Of a stretch of 6,511 nt of DNA, positions 1 to 5,895 are shown piece by piece. The notes beneath the pieces are model-generated. The model was not told the origin of the DNA, did not search any database, and was given only the letters and a program-made list of their open reading frames with translations. The stretch comes from Candidatus Neoflavobacterium equi. Its GTDB lineage: Bacteria > Bacteroidota > Bacteroidia > Flavobacteriales > Flavobacteriaceae. The translations under genes were made by a program, and so were the position numbers. The DNA is taken from positions 1 to 6,511 of the forward strand of contig JAGHSS010000050.1 of assembly GCA_018065745.1 (NCBI GenBank), given 5' to 3'. How positions within the stretch are numbered: the first letter of the stretch is position 1; each line of letters opens with the position of its first letter.

Positions 1-90
1 CCTTATATATAGTAATAATCGTACCAAAAAAGCCCACGCCCTTTACAGACTAATAATCAACAAATTAGAAAAGCAACTAAAAATTAACAC

Positions 91-105
91 TGTATAATTT
101 ATACA
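91..105. repeat. 15-bp perfect AT-rich palindrome
   Basis: Two 7-bp arms, TGTATAA and TTATACA, flank a single central T. The palindrome lies in the gene-free segment at the left edge (1-136), where I see no coding region or RNA gene. It could be an operator for a gene beyond the left edge, but in sequence this AT-rich a 15-bp palindrome can arise by chance. Confidence 0.3.
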
Positions 106-136
106 CATATTGTATCCAAAAGAAACGTATACACCT

Positions 137-169
137 AAAAAAAAGCGGTACTACAAGAGTACCGCTTTT
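137..169 (-). terminator. Rho-independent terminator after accC
   Basis: A perfect 12-bp stem (141-152 paired with 158-169, core AGCGGTACT/AGTACCGCT) closes a 5-nt loop. On the minus strand it runs into a tract of eight T residues (144 back to 137). It starts about 20 bp after the accC stop codon, so it ends the fabH-accB-accC transcript. The plus strand has no long T tract after the stem, so termination is expected mainly for leftward transcription. Confidence 0.93.
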
Positions 170-188
170 GATATATGATGTACAAACC

Positions 189-1532
189 TTACAGTTCGTT
201 CATTTTAAAAGATTCCATGAAGCTGGTAGTATAATTACCTGCAACATAGTTAGGGTCATCCATCAACTGTCTGTGGAATGGAATGGTTGTTTTGATTCCT
301 TCAATATAGAATTCATCCAAAGCACGTTTCATTTTTGCGATTGCTTCCTCACGAGTTTGAGCTGTGGTAATCAATTTCGCAATCATAGAGTCATAGTTTG
401 AAGGAATGGTATATCCTGCATACACATGCGTGTCTAGACGCACACCGTGACCACCTGGAGAGTGCAACGTTGTGATTTTACCTGGACTTGGACGGAAGTC
501 GTTGTACGGGTCTTCAGCGTTGATTCTACATTCAATAGCGTGTAATTTAGGCAAGTAATTCTTTCCTGAAATTGGCACACCTGCAGCCACTAATATTTGT
601 TCGCGAATCAAGTCATAGTCAATTACTTGTTCTGTAATTGGGTGTTCAACTTGAATACGTGTATTCATTTCCATGAAGTAGAAGTTACGGTCTTTATCCA
701 CCAAGAATTCAATGGTACCAGCCCCTTCATACTTGATTGACTCTGCCGCTTTAACAGCTGCTTCACCCATGCGTTGACGCAAGTCATCTGTCATGAATGG
801 AGAAGGCGTTTCTTCAGTTAATTTTTGGTGTCTACGTTGGATAGAACAGTCTCTTTCTGACAAGTGACACGCTTTACCAAAAGAGTCCCCTACCACTTGG
901 ATTTCAATATGTCTTGGCTCCAAAATTAATTTCTCCATATACATACCGTCATTTCCAAAAGCAGCACCTGCTTCTTGACGTGCACTATTCCAGTGTTTTT
1001 CAAGCTCATCAGCTTTCATTACTTCACGCATTCCACGACCTCCACCACCTGCGGTAGCTTTGATCATTACTGGGTAACCAATTTGTTTAGCTACCTCATG
1101 CGCTTGTTCCAATGATTCCAAGATCCCTTCAGATCCAGGTACACAAGGTACACCTGCAGCAATCATTGTTGCTTTAGCTGTAGCTTTGTCTCCCATTTTG
1201 TCAATCATTTCTGGAGAAGCCCCAATAAATTTGATTCCGTGTTCTTGACAAATTCTAGAAAATTTAGAATTTTCAGACAAGAAACCATATCCTGGGTGAA
1301 TCGCATCTGCATTGGTAATTTCTGCCGCTGCAATGATGTGAGACATTTTTAAGTAAGACTCGCTACTTGGACCAGGACCAATACACACTGCTTCATCAGC
1401 AAATTTAACGTGTAAGCTGTCCGCATCTACCGTAGAGTAAACAGCAACCGTTTTGATTCCCATTTCTTTACATGTACGGATAACACGTAAGGCAATCTCA
1501 CCTCTGTTTGCAATTAATATTTTTTTAAACAT
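189..1532 (-). CDS. accC: Biotin carboxylase subunit of acetyl-CoA carboxylase
   Basis: AccC uses ATP and bicarbonate to carboxylate the biotin carried by AccB, the first half-reaction of acetyl-CoA carboxylase in the cytoplasm. The 447 residues match the usual length of about 450. Seen in order: the N-terminal biotin-carboxylase fold (from [19 protein letters not shown], about 1-115), an ATP-grasp domain with the glycine-rich loop GGGGRGMR (162-169), and the C-terminal domain (about 335-440). Residues matching the known catalytic set are K116, K158, H208, K237, E275, E288, N290 and R292 in [10 protein letters not shown]. The start is secure because the protein opens with the canonical [14 protein letters not shown]. 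It lies 67 bp after accB on the same strand and is followed by a terminator. The carboxyltransferase genes accA and accD are not in the window. The pairing with accB and fabH argues for acetyl-CoA carboxylase rather than a propionyl-CoA or pyruvate carboxylase. Confidence 0.97.
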   Translation of the reverse strand: MFKKILIANRGEIALRVIRTCKEMGIKTVAVYSTVDADSLHVKFADEAVCIGPGPSSESYLKMSHIIAAAEITNADAIHPGYGFLSENSKFSRICQEHGIKFIGASPEMIDKMGDKATAKATMIAAGVPCVPGSEGILESLEQAHEVAKQIGYPVMIKATAGGGGRGMREVMKADELEKHWNSARQEAGAAFGNDGMYMEKLILEPRHIEIQVVGDSFGKACHLSERDCSIQRRHQKLTEETPSPFMTDDLRQRMGEAAVKAAESIKYEGAGTIEFLVDKDRNFYFMEMNTRIQVEHPITEQVIDYDLIREQILVAAGVPISGKNYLPKLHAIECRINAEDPYNDFRPSPGKITTLHSPGGHGVRLDTHVYAGYTIPSNYDSMIAKLITTAQTREEAIAKMKRALDEFYIEGIKTTIPFHRQLMDDPNYVAGNYTTSFMESFKMNEL

Positions 1533-1569
1533 CCAATTTTAATTTGAAAATTAAACAATTTGAAACGCT

Positions 1570-1596
1570 GAAAATAAGTTCAGAACTTATATTTTC
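1570..1596. repeat. Palindrome in the accB-accC spacer
   Basis: ATAAGTTC (1574-1581) and GAACTTAT (1583-1590) form a perfect inverted repeat around a single A. Pairing extends outward through a 2-nt bulge to 1570 and 1596. As RNA it would fold as a small AT-rich hairpin just after the accB stop codon. No uninterrupted T tract follows, so it does not look like a full terminator. It may be a processing or stability element between the two cistrons, or chance. Confidence 0.35.
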
Positions 1597-1599
1597 AAA

Positions 1600-2088
1600 T
1601 TATGACGGATCAACTAAGAATAAAGGTTGATCAAATTCAACTGGTGAAGAATCGTCTACTAAAACTTTTACAATTTTACCAGTGATTTCAGATTCAATTT
1701 CATTGAATAATTTCATTGCTTCAACCACACACAAAACGTCTCCTTTAGCGATTGACGCTCCTACTTCAACAAAAGAAGGTTTGTCTGGAGATGGTTTTCT
1801 GTAGAAAGTTCCAATCATTGGAGATTTTACAGTGATGTAGTTTGCATTCTCATCAGCTACAGGAGCAGCTGGAGATTCCCCTGCTGCAACTGCAGCAGGA
1901 GCCGTAGCTTGTGGCGCCATCATTTGAGGCATCACATTTTGCATTGGCATTTGTTGAATATAAGTTGTTTCAGCTCCTTCTGGAGTCGTTTTAATAGTGA
2001 TTTTAAAATCATCCATTTCTAATTTAACTTCAGTAGCTCCAGATTTAGCCACAAACTTGATTAAATTTTGAATTTCTCTGATATCCAT
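1600..2088 (-). CDS. accB: Biotin carboxyl carrier protein of acetyl-CoA carboxylase
   Basis: AccB carries the biotin that AccC carboxylates and then delivers the carboxyl group to the carboxyltransferase, which makes malonyl-CoA. The 162 residues show the normal architecture. There is an N-terminal helical segment (about 1-35, MDIREIQNLIKFVAKSG). A flexible linker rich in Ala, Pro, Met and Gln follows (about 45-78). The biotinyl (lipoyl-like) domain runs from about 83 to 161 and contains PMIGTFYRKPSP and the biotinylation motif EAMKL, with K126 the acceptor lysine. It lies directly downstream of fabH and upstream of accC. The gap to fabH is 31 bp if the fabH frame is read through its TGA, or 67 bp if it ends there. 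No separate promoter is evident, so it is probably cotranscribed. Length, motif and context agree, so the call is firm. Confidence 0.97.
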   Translation of the reverse strand: MDIREIQNLIKFVAKSGATEVKLEMDDFKITIKTTPEGAETTYIQQMPMQNVMPQMMAPQATAPAAVAAGESPAAPVADENANYITVKSPMIGTFYRKPSPDKPSFVEVGASIAKGDVLCVVEAMKLFNEIESEITGKIVKVLVDDSSPVEFDQPLFLVDPS

Positions 2089-2119
2089 AGTTTTGTTAAT
2101 TTTAATTTGCTTGTTTATG

Positions 2120-2158
2120 TTATTTATTATATGCCCACTTCAAATAGATCGAACCTCA
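2120..2158 (-). other. In-frame continuation of fabH beyond a TGA that replaces the conserved Trp
   Basis: The annotated fabH frame ends ...GGGFT then TGA (2158-2156). Read on in the same frame, the next codons give GSIYLKWAYNK and then TAA (2122-2120). FabH proteins characteristically end GGGFTWGS followed by a short hydrophobic strand, so the TGA sits exactly where TGG (Trp) is expected, and the residues after it are a normal FabH C-terminus. Restoring Trp gives a 331-residue protein, typical for the family. A single base explains it: T instead of C at plus-strand position 2156. Elsewhere in fabH (W35, W252) and in accC, Trp is encoded by TGG. Every other gene here stops with TAA or TAG, so this is the only TGA used as a stop. 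Confidence 0.85.
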
Positions 2159-3115
2159 TGTGAATCCTCCACCAAAAGCAGCAAAAATAATATTATCTCC
2201 TTTTTTAAATAAATGCTCAAAATCACTTAGTACAAGTGGTAAGGTTGCAGAAGTTGTATTCCCGTATTTTTCAATGTTGACCAATACTTTAGAATCGTCT
2301 ACTCCCATTCTATGAGCTGTAGCATCAATGATGCGTTTGTTTGCTTGGTGCGCTACTAACCATTGCACAGTGTCTTTGGTTAAGTTGTTGCGTTCCATAA
2401 TTTTTTCACTTACATCTGCCATCCCAGAAACTGCATATTTAAATACTGTTTTTCCGTCTTGATGCACAAAATGTTGTTTGTTTGCTACTGTATCCTCATT
2501 GGGAGGTAAAATGGAACCTCCAGCTTCTATTTTAAGAAACTCTCTACCCACACCATCACTTCTCAAAAATTCATCTTGAACTCCTAATCCTTCTTCATTA
2601 GGTTCAAATAATACCGCTCCCGCACCATCACCAAAGATAATACACGTTGCACGGTCTGTATAATCAATTATAGAAGACATTTTATCTGCTCCAATCAACA
2701 ATACTCTTTTGTATCGTCCAGCTGCAATATATGCTGATGCCGTTGACATCCCATACAAGAAACTTGAACACGCTGCTTGCAAATCATAAGCAAATGCATT
2801 AACTGCTCCAATTTGCGTTGCAACATAAACTCCAGTTGAGGCTACTGGTAAATCAGGCGTTGCGGTTGCCATGATTACTAAATCTATCGTCGCAGGATCT
2901 ATATTCGCTTTCTCAATTAAATTTTGAGCTGCTTTTATAGCCATAAAAGATGTTCCTTTTCCTTCCTCATTCAGGATGCGTCTTTCCTTAATTCCCGTTC
3001 TGCTTGTAATCCATTCATCGTTGGTCTCTACAAGAGTTTCTAACACTTGATTGGACATAACAAAATCTGGTACATAAGAACCCACTGCTGTGATAGCTGC
3101 TGTAATTTTATTCAT
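2156..3115 (-). CDS. fabH: Beta-ketoacyl-ACP synthase III, C-terminus cut short by a TGA
   Basis: FabH (KAS III) starts fatty-acid synthesis by condensing an acyl-CoA primer with malonyl-ACP. The thiolase-fold features are present. The nucleophile is C116 in DLQAACSSF. H256 lies in VAHQANKRI and N286 in YGNTTSAT, completing the Cys-His-Asn triad. Other family motifs are NDEWITSRTGI (32-42), FGDGAGAVL (161-169) and the glycine loop AFGGGFT (313-319). The open frame is 319 codons, but the TGA after GGGFT replaces the conserved Trp and removes the last 12 residues, which form the final strand of the C-terminal half of the fold in known KAS III structures. If real and not read through, the enzyme is probably unstable or inactive. 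The start is the ATG giving MNKITAAITAVGSYVPD, a normal N-terminus. It lies upstream of accB in the same direction. It is separated from rpmF by a terminator, so it needs its own promoter. Confidence 0.93.
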   Translation of the reverse strand: MNKITAAITAVGSYVPDFVMSNQVLETLVETNDEWITSRTGIKERRILNEEGKGTSFMAIKAAQNLIEKANIDPATIDLVIMATATPDLPVASTGVYVATQIGAVNAFAYDLQAACSSFLYGMSTASAYIAAGRYKRVLLIGADKMSSIIDYTDRATCIIFGDGAGAVLFEPNEEGLGVQDEFLRSDGVGREFLKIEAGGSILPPNEDTVANKQHFVHQDGKTVFKYAVSGMADVSEKIMERNNLTKDTVQWLVAHQANKRIIDATAHRMGVDDSKVLVNIEKYGNTTSATLPLVLSDFEHLFKKGDNIIFAAFGGGFT

Positions 3116-3194
3116 AAATCATGCATTTTACCTCTTCTAAACATAGGTTTAAAAGAGCGTTGGAAATTACAAAAAAAAATCATTACCCCCATAC

Positions 3195-3224
3195 TAAAAA
3201 TAAGGAGATAACGTTTTTAACAAA
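3195..3224 (-). promoter_or_regulatory. Candidate promoter for fabH-accB-accC
   Basis: A promoter is expected here because a strong terminator separates fabH from rpmF. On the minus strand, TTTG (3224-3221) is followed after 18 nt by TATTTTTA (3202-3195). This is close to the Bacteroidota pattern of TTTG about 19 nt before TAnnTTTG, with one mismatch in the -7 element. It implies a leader of about 75 nt. A second -7-like element, TATGTTTA (3145-3138), lies nearer the gene but has no TTTG at suitable spacing. Both are pattern matches only. Confidence 0.35.
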
Positions 3225-3250
3225 AAAAACTCTCACTATGTGAGAGTTTT
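3222..3250 (-). terminator. Rho-independent terminator after rpmF
   Basis: A perfect 11-bp stem (3226-3236 paired with 3240-3250, core ACTCTCAC/GTGAGAGT) has a 3-nt TAT loop. Read on the minus strand it continues into a run of eight T residues (3229 back to 3222). It begins 19 bp after the rpmF stop codon, so it ends the pdxA-DUF177-rpmF transcript and separates it from fabH. Confidence 0.9.
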
Positions 3251-3269
3251 CTCTTTATAATAGGAAGGA

Positions 3270-3464
3270 TTAAGCCTCAGCTACTGTTTTATCAATAACA
3301 ACTTGACCTCTGTAGTACATTTTTCCTTCATGCCAGTAAGCTCTGTGGTATAAATGCGCCTCTCCCGTTACAGGACATGTAGCGATTGTTGCAGCAGTTG
3401 CTTTGTAATGTGTTCTTCTCTTATCTCTTCTTGTTTTGGAGATTTTTCTCTTAGGATGTGCCAT
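3270..3464 (-). CDS. rpmF: Large-subunit ribosomal protein bL32
   Basis: bL32 is a small basic protein of the 50S subunit. The 64 residues begin with the diagnostic [17 protein letters not shown], a basic N-terminal tail that inserts into rRNA, and continue with the [21 protein letters not shown] core. Many bacterial bL32 proteins have a four-cysteine zinc ribbon. This one has a single Cys (C30, in [10 protein letters not shown]), so it is a form that does not bind zinc by four cysteines. It follows the DUF177 gene by 9 bp, which is the usual pairing, and is followed by a terminator. Normally rpmF leads directly into fatty-acid genes, and here the terminator partly breaks that link. The start is set by the conserved MAHPKRK. 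Confidence 0.97.
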   Translation of the reverse strand: MAHPKRKISKTRRDKRRTHYKATAATIATCPVTGEAHLYHRAYWHEGKMYYRGQVVIDKTVAEA

Positions 3465-3473
3465 CTTACTATA

Positions 3474-4073
3474 TTATTTATCCGTTAATAGTTGTTTTAA
3501 TTTGTCCCAACGCGGGTCTATATTCTCATTTGTATTCACTTCTTCAACCTGATCTTCTGTTTCCTCTTCTTCAGAATCATCGTCATAATCAGTTATCAAA
3601 TCGTCTAATCCACCAAACCCGAACAAGTCATCCAATTCTTCTTCCAAATCCTCGTCTGTTTGCGCGTCTGGGTGTATGCGTCTTACCGGTATTGACAATA
3701 CCACCATTTCATAGATGTATTGCGCAAGGTCTACCTGGAATTCTGCAAACGGCAAAATTAGCAATTCTTCATTATCATCATTGTATTGATCACCAAATTT
3801 TACAATAAGCTTGAAATCGCTTGTGCACGGTAAATCAAAAATCTCATTAGTCACGTCACAAGGAACTGTCAAAACAGTATCTTGGTGGAAACTAACCTCC
3901 AACATGGTTTGCTTTTTCTCCAACACCACCGCAATTTTGGAAGTAATGTCGTCAAAATCATCAAATCCATAGGATTCAAAAAATTCTTTACCAATCTGGT
4001 ATTCAAAATTATGCTTACCCAGCTTTAATCCGATAAACGGAATTTTAAAGTCTTTATCATGTTCCATAACCAT
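3474..4073 (-). CDS. DUF177 (YceD family) protein, predicted ribosome-assembly factor
   Basis: A cytoplasmic protein of 199 residues. The family includes E. coli YceD, which is linked to accumulation of 23S rRNA, and is usually encoded next to rpmF, as here (9 bp apart). Visible features are the N-terminal beta-rich part with IPFIGLKLGKHNFEY (11-25) and the segment VPCDVTNEIFDLPC (70-83), which corresponds to the family's conserved Cys region, although the full CxxC pattern is not kept. Then come VKFGDQYNDDNEELL (91-105), the SIPVRRIHP segment (127-135) and a conserved C-terminus NIDPRWDKLKQLL (184-196). Between the last two lies a very acidic stretch (about 139-182) with runs of Asp and Glu. 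The start could be M1 or M3, two codons apart. The family call rests on context plus these segments. The molecular role in this group is inferred. Confidence 0.88.
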   Translation of the reverse strand: MVMEHDKDFKIPFIGLKLGKHNFEYQIGKEFFESYGFDDFDDITSKIAVVLEKKQTMLEVSFHQDTVLTVPCDVTNEIFDLPCTSDFKLIVKFGDQYNDDNEELLILPFAEFQVDLAQYIYEMVVLSIPVRRIHPDAQTDEDLEEELDDLFGFGGLDDLITDYDDDSEEEETEDQVEEVNTNENIDPRWDKLKQLLTDK

Positions 4074-4086
4074 AGTTTTGAGCGTG

Positions 4087-4115
4087 CAAAGATATAAATT
4101 TTTTACAAAAACAAA
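4087..4115 (-). promoter_or_regulatory. Candidate internal promoter for DUF177-rpmF
   Basis: In the 42-bp gap after pdxA, the minus strand carries TATCTTTG (4094-4087). This is a perfect match to the Bacteroidota -7 consensus TAnnTTTG and is followed by CA, as is common. A TTTG element lies 17 nt upstream (4115-4112), slightly closer than the usual 19 or so. Transcription would start about 8 bases before the DUF177 ATG. This would let the ribosomal pair be expressed independently of pdxA. Confidence 0.5.
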
Positions 4116-5189
4116 CTAGTTGTTTGATTTTTTTGTTGGCATCTCCCCCACATTTTGGGTTTTTAACGCATTTGACTTGAGTTCTATATAGTCTTGGCGG
4201 TTTTTAAACACGTCCAAAGCCAGGTATAAAGCCTCCGTAAATGAGTTGTGATCTGCCTGTCCTTTTCCTGCAATTCCAAAAGCAGTTCCGTGATCTGGAG
4301 AAGTGCGCACCTTGTTTAAACCAGCGGTGTAATTCACTCCTTTTCCAAAAGCAAGGGTTTTAAATGGAATCAATCCTTGGTCGTGGTACACTGCCAAAAC
4401 AGCGTCATAGTTTTCATAATCACCAGAACCAAAGAAACTATCTGCTGGATAAGGTCCAAAAACCATATATCCTCTGTCAAAAAGTTCTTTAATGGCCGGT
4501 TTCATAATCGTGTCATCCTCACTGCCAATTACCCCACCATCTCCACAGTGTGGATTAATTCCCAAAAGGGCGATTTTTGGTCTTTCAATACAAAAATCTT
4601 GACGCAAGGTTTGATCTACGGTTTGTACCTTTTTAAGGATAAGATCAAAATCTATCTTTCCTGGAACATCGTGCAACGGCAAGTGATCTGTCAATAAGCC
4701 CACGCGCAAGTCGTCGTGTACCATCAGCATCAAAGCGTCCCCTTCAAATTCCTGATTTAAATAATCTGTGTGTCCCGGGAATTGGAAGTCTTCTGTTTGC
4801 ACATTAGACTTATTGATTGGTGCGGTTACCAATACATCCACAAATCCATCTTTTAAAGCAGCTGTAGCAGCTGTAAAAGATTTGATGGCATATTTCCCAA
4901 CAACCTCGTTTAAAACGCCAAATTCAACATTTACTCCTTCTTTCCAAACATTTAAAACATTCAGCTTCCCAGGTTGAATTTGATCCAATTTATCAATTCC
5001 GTGTACTGCAATATTCACACTTAAAACTTTCTTTAAAAAAGAAACAAGCTTGGCATTAGCAAAAATTACAGGCGTGCAAAATTCAAAGACGCGTGCATCC
5101 TCAAAAGTTTTTAAAATAACTTCACTACCTATACCATTCAAATCCCCTATAGAGATTCCTACAATTATATTTTCAACTTTTTTTACCAT
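4116..5189 (-). CDS. pdxA: 4-hydroxythreonine-4-phosphate dehydrogenase (vitamin B6 synthesis)
   Basis: PdxA oxidises 4-phosphohydroxy-L-threonine with NAD(P)+ in the DXP-dependent route to pyridoxal 5'-phosphate. The protein has 357 residues (E. coli 329), the extra length being partly a polar C-terminal tail from about 338. The three metal-binding histidines are visible: H169 in LLTDHLPLHDVPGKI, H214 in INPHCGDGG, and H269 in VYHDQGLIPFK. Other family signatures are the N-terminal GISIGDLNGIGSEV (11-24), TAPINK (122-127), GHTDYL (139-144) and VRTSPDHGTAFGIAGKG (294-310). The DHGTA motif distinguishes this family. It is the first gene of the leftward unit, 42 bp upstream of the DUF177 gene and divergent from ribE across 60 bp. 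The start ATG gives MVKKVENIIVGISIGD, with the first motif close to the N-terminus as expected. I see no defect. Confidence 0.96.
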   Translation of the reverse strand: MVKKVENIIVGISIGDLNGIGSEVILKTFEDARVFEFCTPVIFANAKLVSFLKKVLSVNIAVHGIDKLDQIQPGKLNVLNVWKEGVNVEFGVLNEVVGKYAIKSFTAATAALKDGFVDVLVTAPINKSNVQTEDFQFPGHTDYLNQEFEGDALMLMVHDDLRVGLLTDHLPLHDVPGKIDFDLILKKVQTVDQTLRQDFCIERPKIALLGINPHCGDGGVIGSEDDTIMKPAIKELFDRGYMVFGPYPADSFFGSGDYENYDAVLAVYHDQGLIPFKTLAFGKGVNYTAGLNKVRTSPDHGTAFGIAGKGQADHNSFTEALYLALDVFKNRQDYIELKSNALKTQNVGEMPTKKSNN

Positions 5190-5210
5190 AGCTTTTATTT
5201 TATTTATTGC

Positions 5211-5232
5211 TAACTTTGGGTATGCAAATTTA
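5211..5232. promoter_or_regulatory. Divergent pdxA / ribE promoter region with two facing -7 elements
   Basis: Two perfect TAnnTTTG -7 matches lie in the 60-bp divergent gap: TAACTTTG on the plus strand (5211-5218, for ribE) and TAAATTTG on the minus strand (5232-5225, for pdxA). Each points toward the other, so the expected start sites (about 5225 for ribE and 5218 for pdxA) fall inside or beside the other promoter's -7 box. Neither has a good -33 TTTG at normal spacing. Leaders of about 25-30 nt would result. Confidence 0.45.
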
Positions 5233-5249
5233 GTAAATTTAAATAACTT

Positions 5250-5840
5250 ATGTTCACAGGAATTATAGAAACCGTTAGTACTTTAAAAAAAGTAGCTAAA
5301 GACCAGGATAACATACACTTAACCATAGACTCACCGCTTGCAAAAGAACTAAAAATTGACCAAAGTGTGGCGCACAATGGGATTTGTTTAACCGTTGTGG
5401 AGCTTTCAGACACGGATTACACCGTGACAGCGATTAGAGAAACGATTGAGAAAACAACCATTGGAAGTTGGGAAGCAGGCGACGCCATCAATTTGGAACG
5501 CGCGATGAAATTGGGAGATCGTTTGGACGGACACATCGTTCAAGGACATGTAGATCAGATTGCGACCTGCAGCAACATCAAAGATGCTGAGGGAAGTACC
5601 TACTACACCTTTACATACGACAAATCGCTTAACAACATCACCATTGAAAAAGGATCCATCACAGTGAATGGTGTAAGTTTGACGGTAGTCAATTCTGGAA
5701 TAGATGAATTCAGCGTTGCGATCATACCATATACCAAAGAGCACACCAACTTCAACGCCTTTAAAGTAGGCACTCAAGTCAACTTAGAATTTGATGTCAT
5801 TGGAAAATATGTAAGTAAACTACAACAGATAAGAGGATAA
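5250..5840 (+). CDS. ribE: Riboflavin synthase, alpha subunit
   Basis: Converts two 6,7-dimethyl-8-ribityllumazine molecules into riboflavin plus a pyrimidine that is recycled, the last step of riboflavin synthesis, in the cytoplasm. The 196 residues contain the two tandem lumazine-binding barrels typical of the enzyme, about 1-97 and 98-187. The internal repeat is visible: HNGICLTVVE (42-51) in the first barrel matches VNGVSLTVVN (139-148) in the second. Other hallmarks are the N-terminal MFTGIIE, ERAMKLGDRLDGHIVQGHVD (83-102) at the domain junction and NLEFDVIGKYV (178-188) at the end. The ATG opening MFTGIIE is the conserved start. It is divergent from pdxA and convergent with the small secreted-protein gene at 5881, with a shared terminator right after the stop. 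No FMN riboswitch is possible in the short leader. Confidence 0.97.
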   Translation: MFTGIIETVSTLKKVAKDQDNIHLTIDSPLAKELKIDQSVAHNGICLTVVELSDTDYTVTAIRETIEKTTIGSWEAGDAINLERAMKLGDRLDGHIVQGHVDQIATCSNIKDAEGSTYYTFTYDKSLNNITIEKGSITVNGVSLTVVNSGIDEFSVAIIPYTKEHTNFNAFKVGTQVNLEFDVIGKYVSKLQQIRG

Positions 5841-5862
5841 TTTTGACAGAAGTTTCTGATAC

Positions 5863-5895
5863 AAAAAAGACGATAATTACTTATCGTCTTTTTTT
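5863..5895. terminator. Bidirectional terminator between ribE and the downstream convergent gene
   Basis: A perfect 14-bp stem (5863-5876 paired with 5881-5894, core GACGATAA/TTATCGTC) has a 4-nt TTAC loop. A T run follows on the plus strand (5889-5895), and a six-T run follows on the minus strand (5868 back to 5863), so it can serve both convergent genes. The right arm is also coding: it carries the last codons (Lys-Arg-Arg-stop) of the minus-strand gene that ends at 5881. Confidence 0.9.

Noticed and set aside
2156..3115. Selenocysteine insertion at the fabH TGA
   Set aside because: The aligned residue in FabH is Trp rather than Cys, it is not catalytic, and I saw no obvious selenocysteine-type hairpin after the TGA.
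3458..3808. Plus-strand 116-codon frame opposite the DUF177 gene
   Set aside because: It is rich in Pro, His and Leu, as expected for the antisense of an acidic coding region, and the minus-strand gene fits its family and operon.
5190..5249. FMN riboswitch upstream of ribE
   Set aside because: The whole divergent gap is 60 bp and AT-rich, too short for the conserved FMN element of well over 100 nt.
5406..5777. Minus-strand 123-codon frame inside ribE
   Set aside because: It lies wholly opposite a clear riboflavin synthase with both repeat motifs and shows no recognisable protein features.
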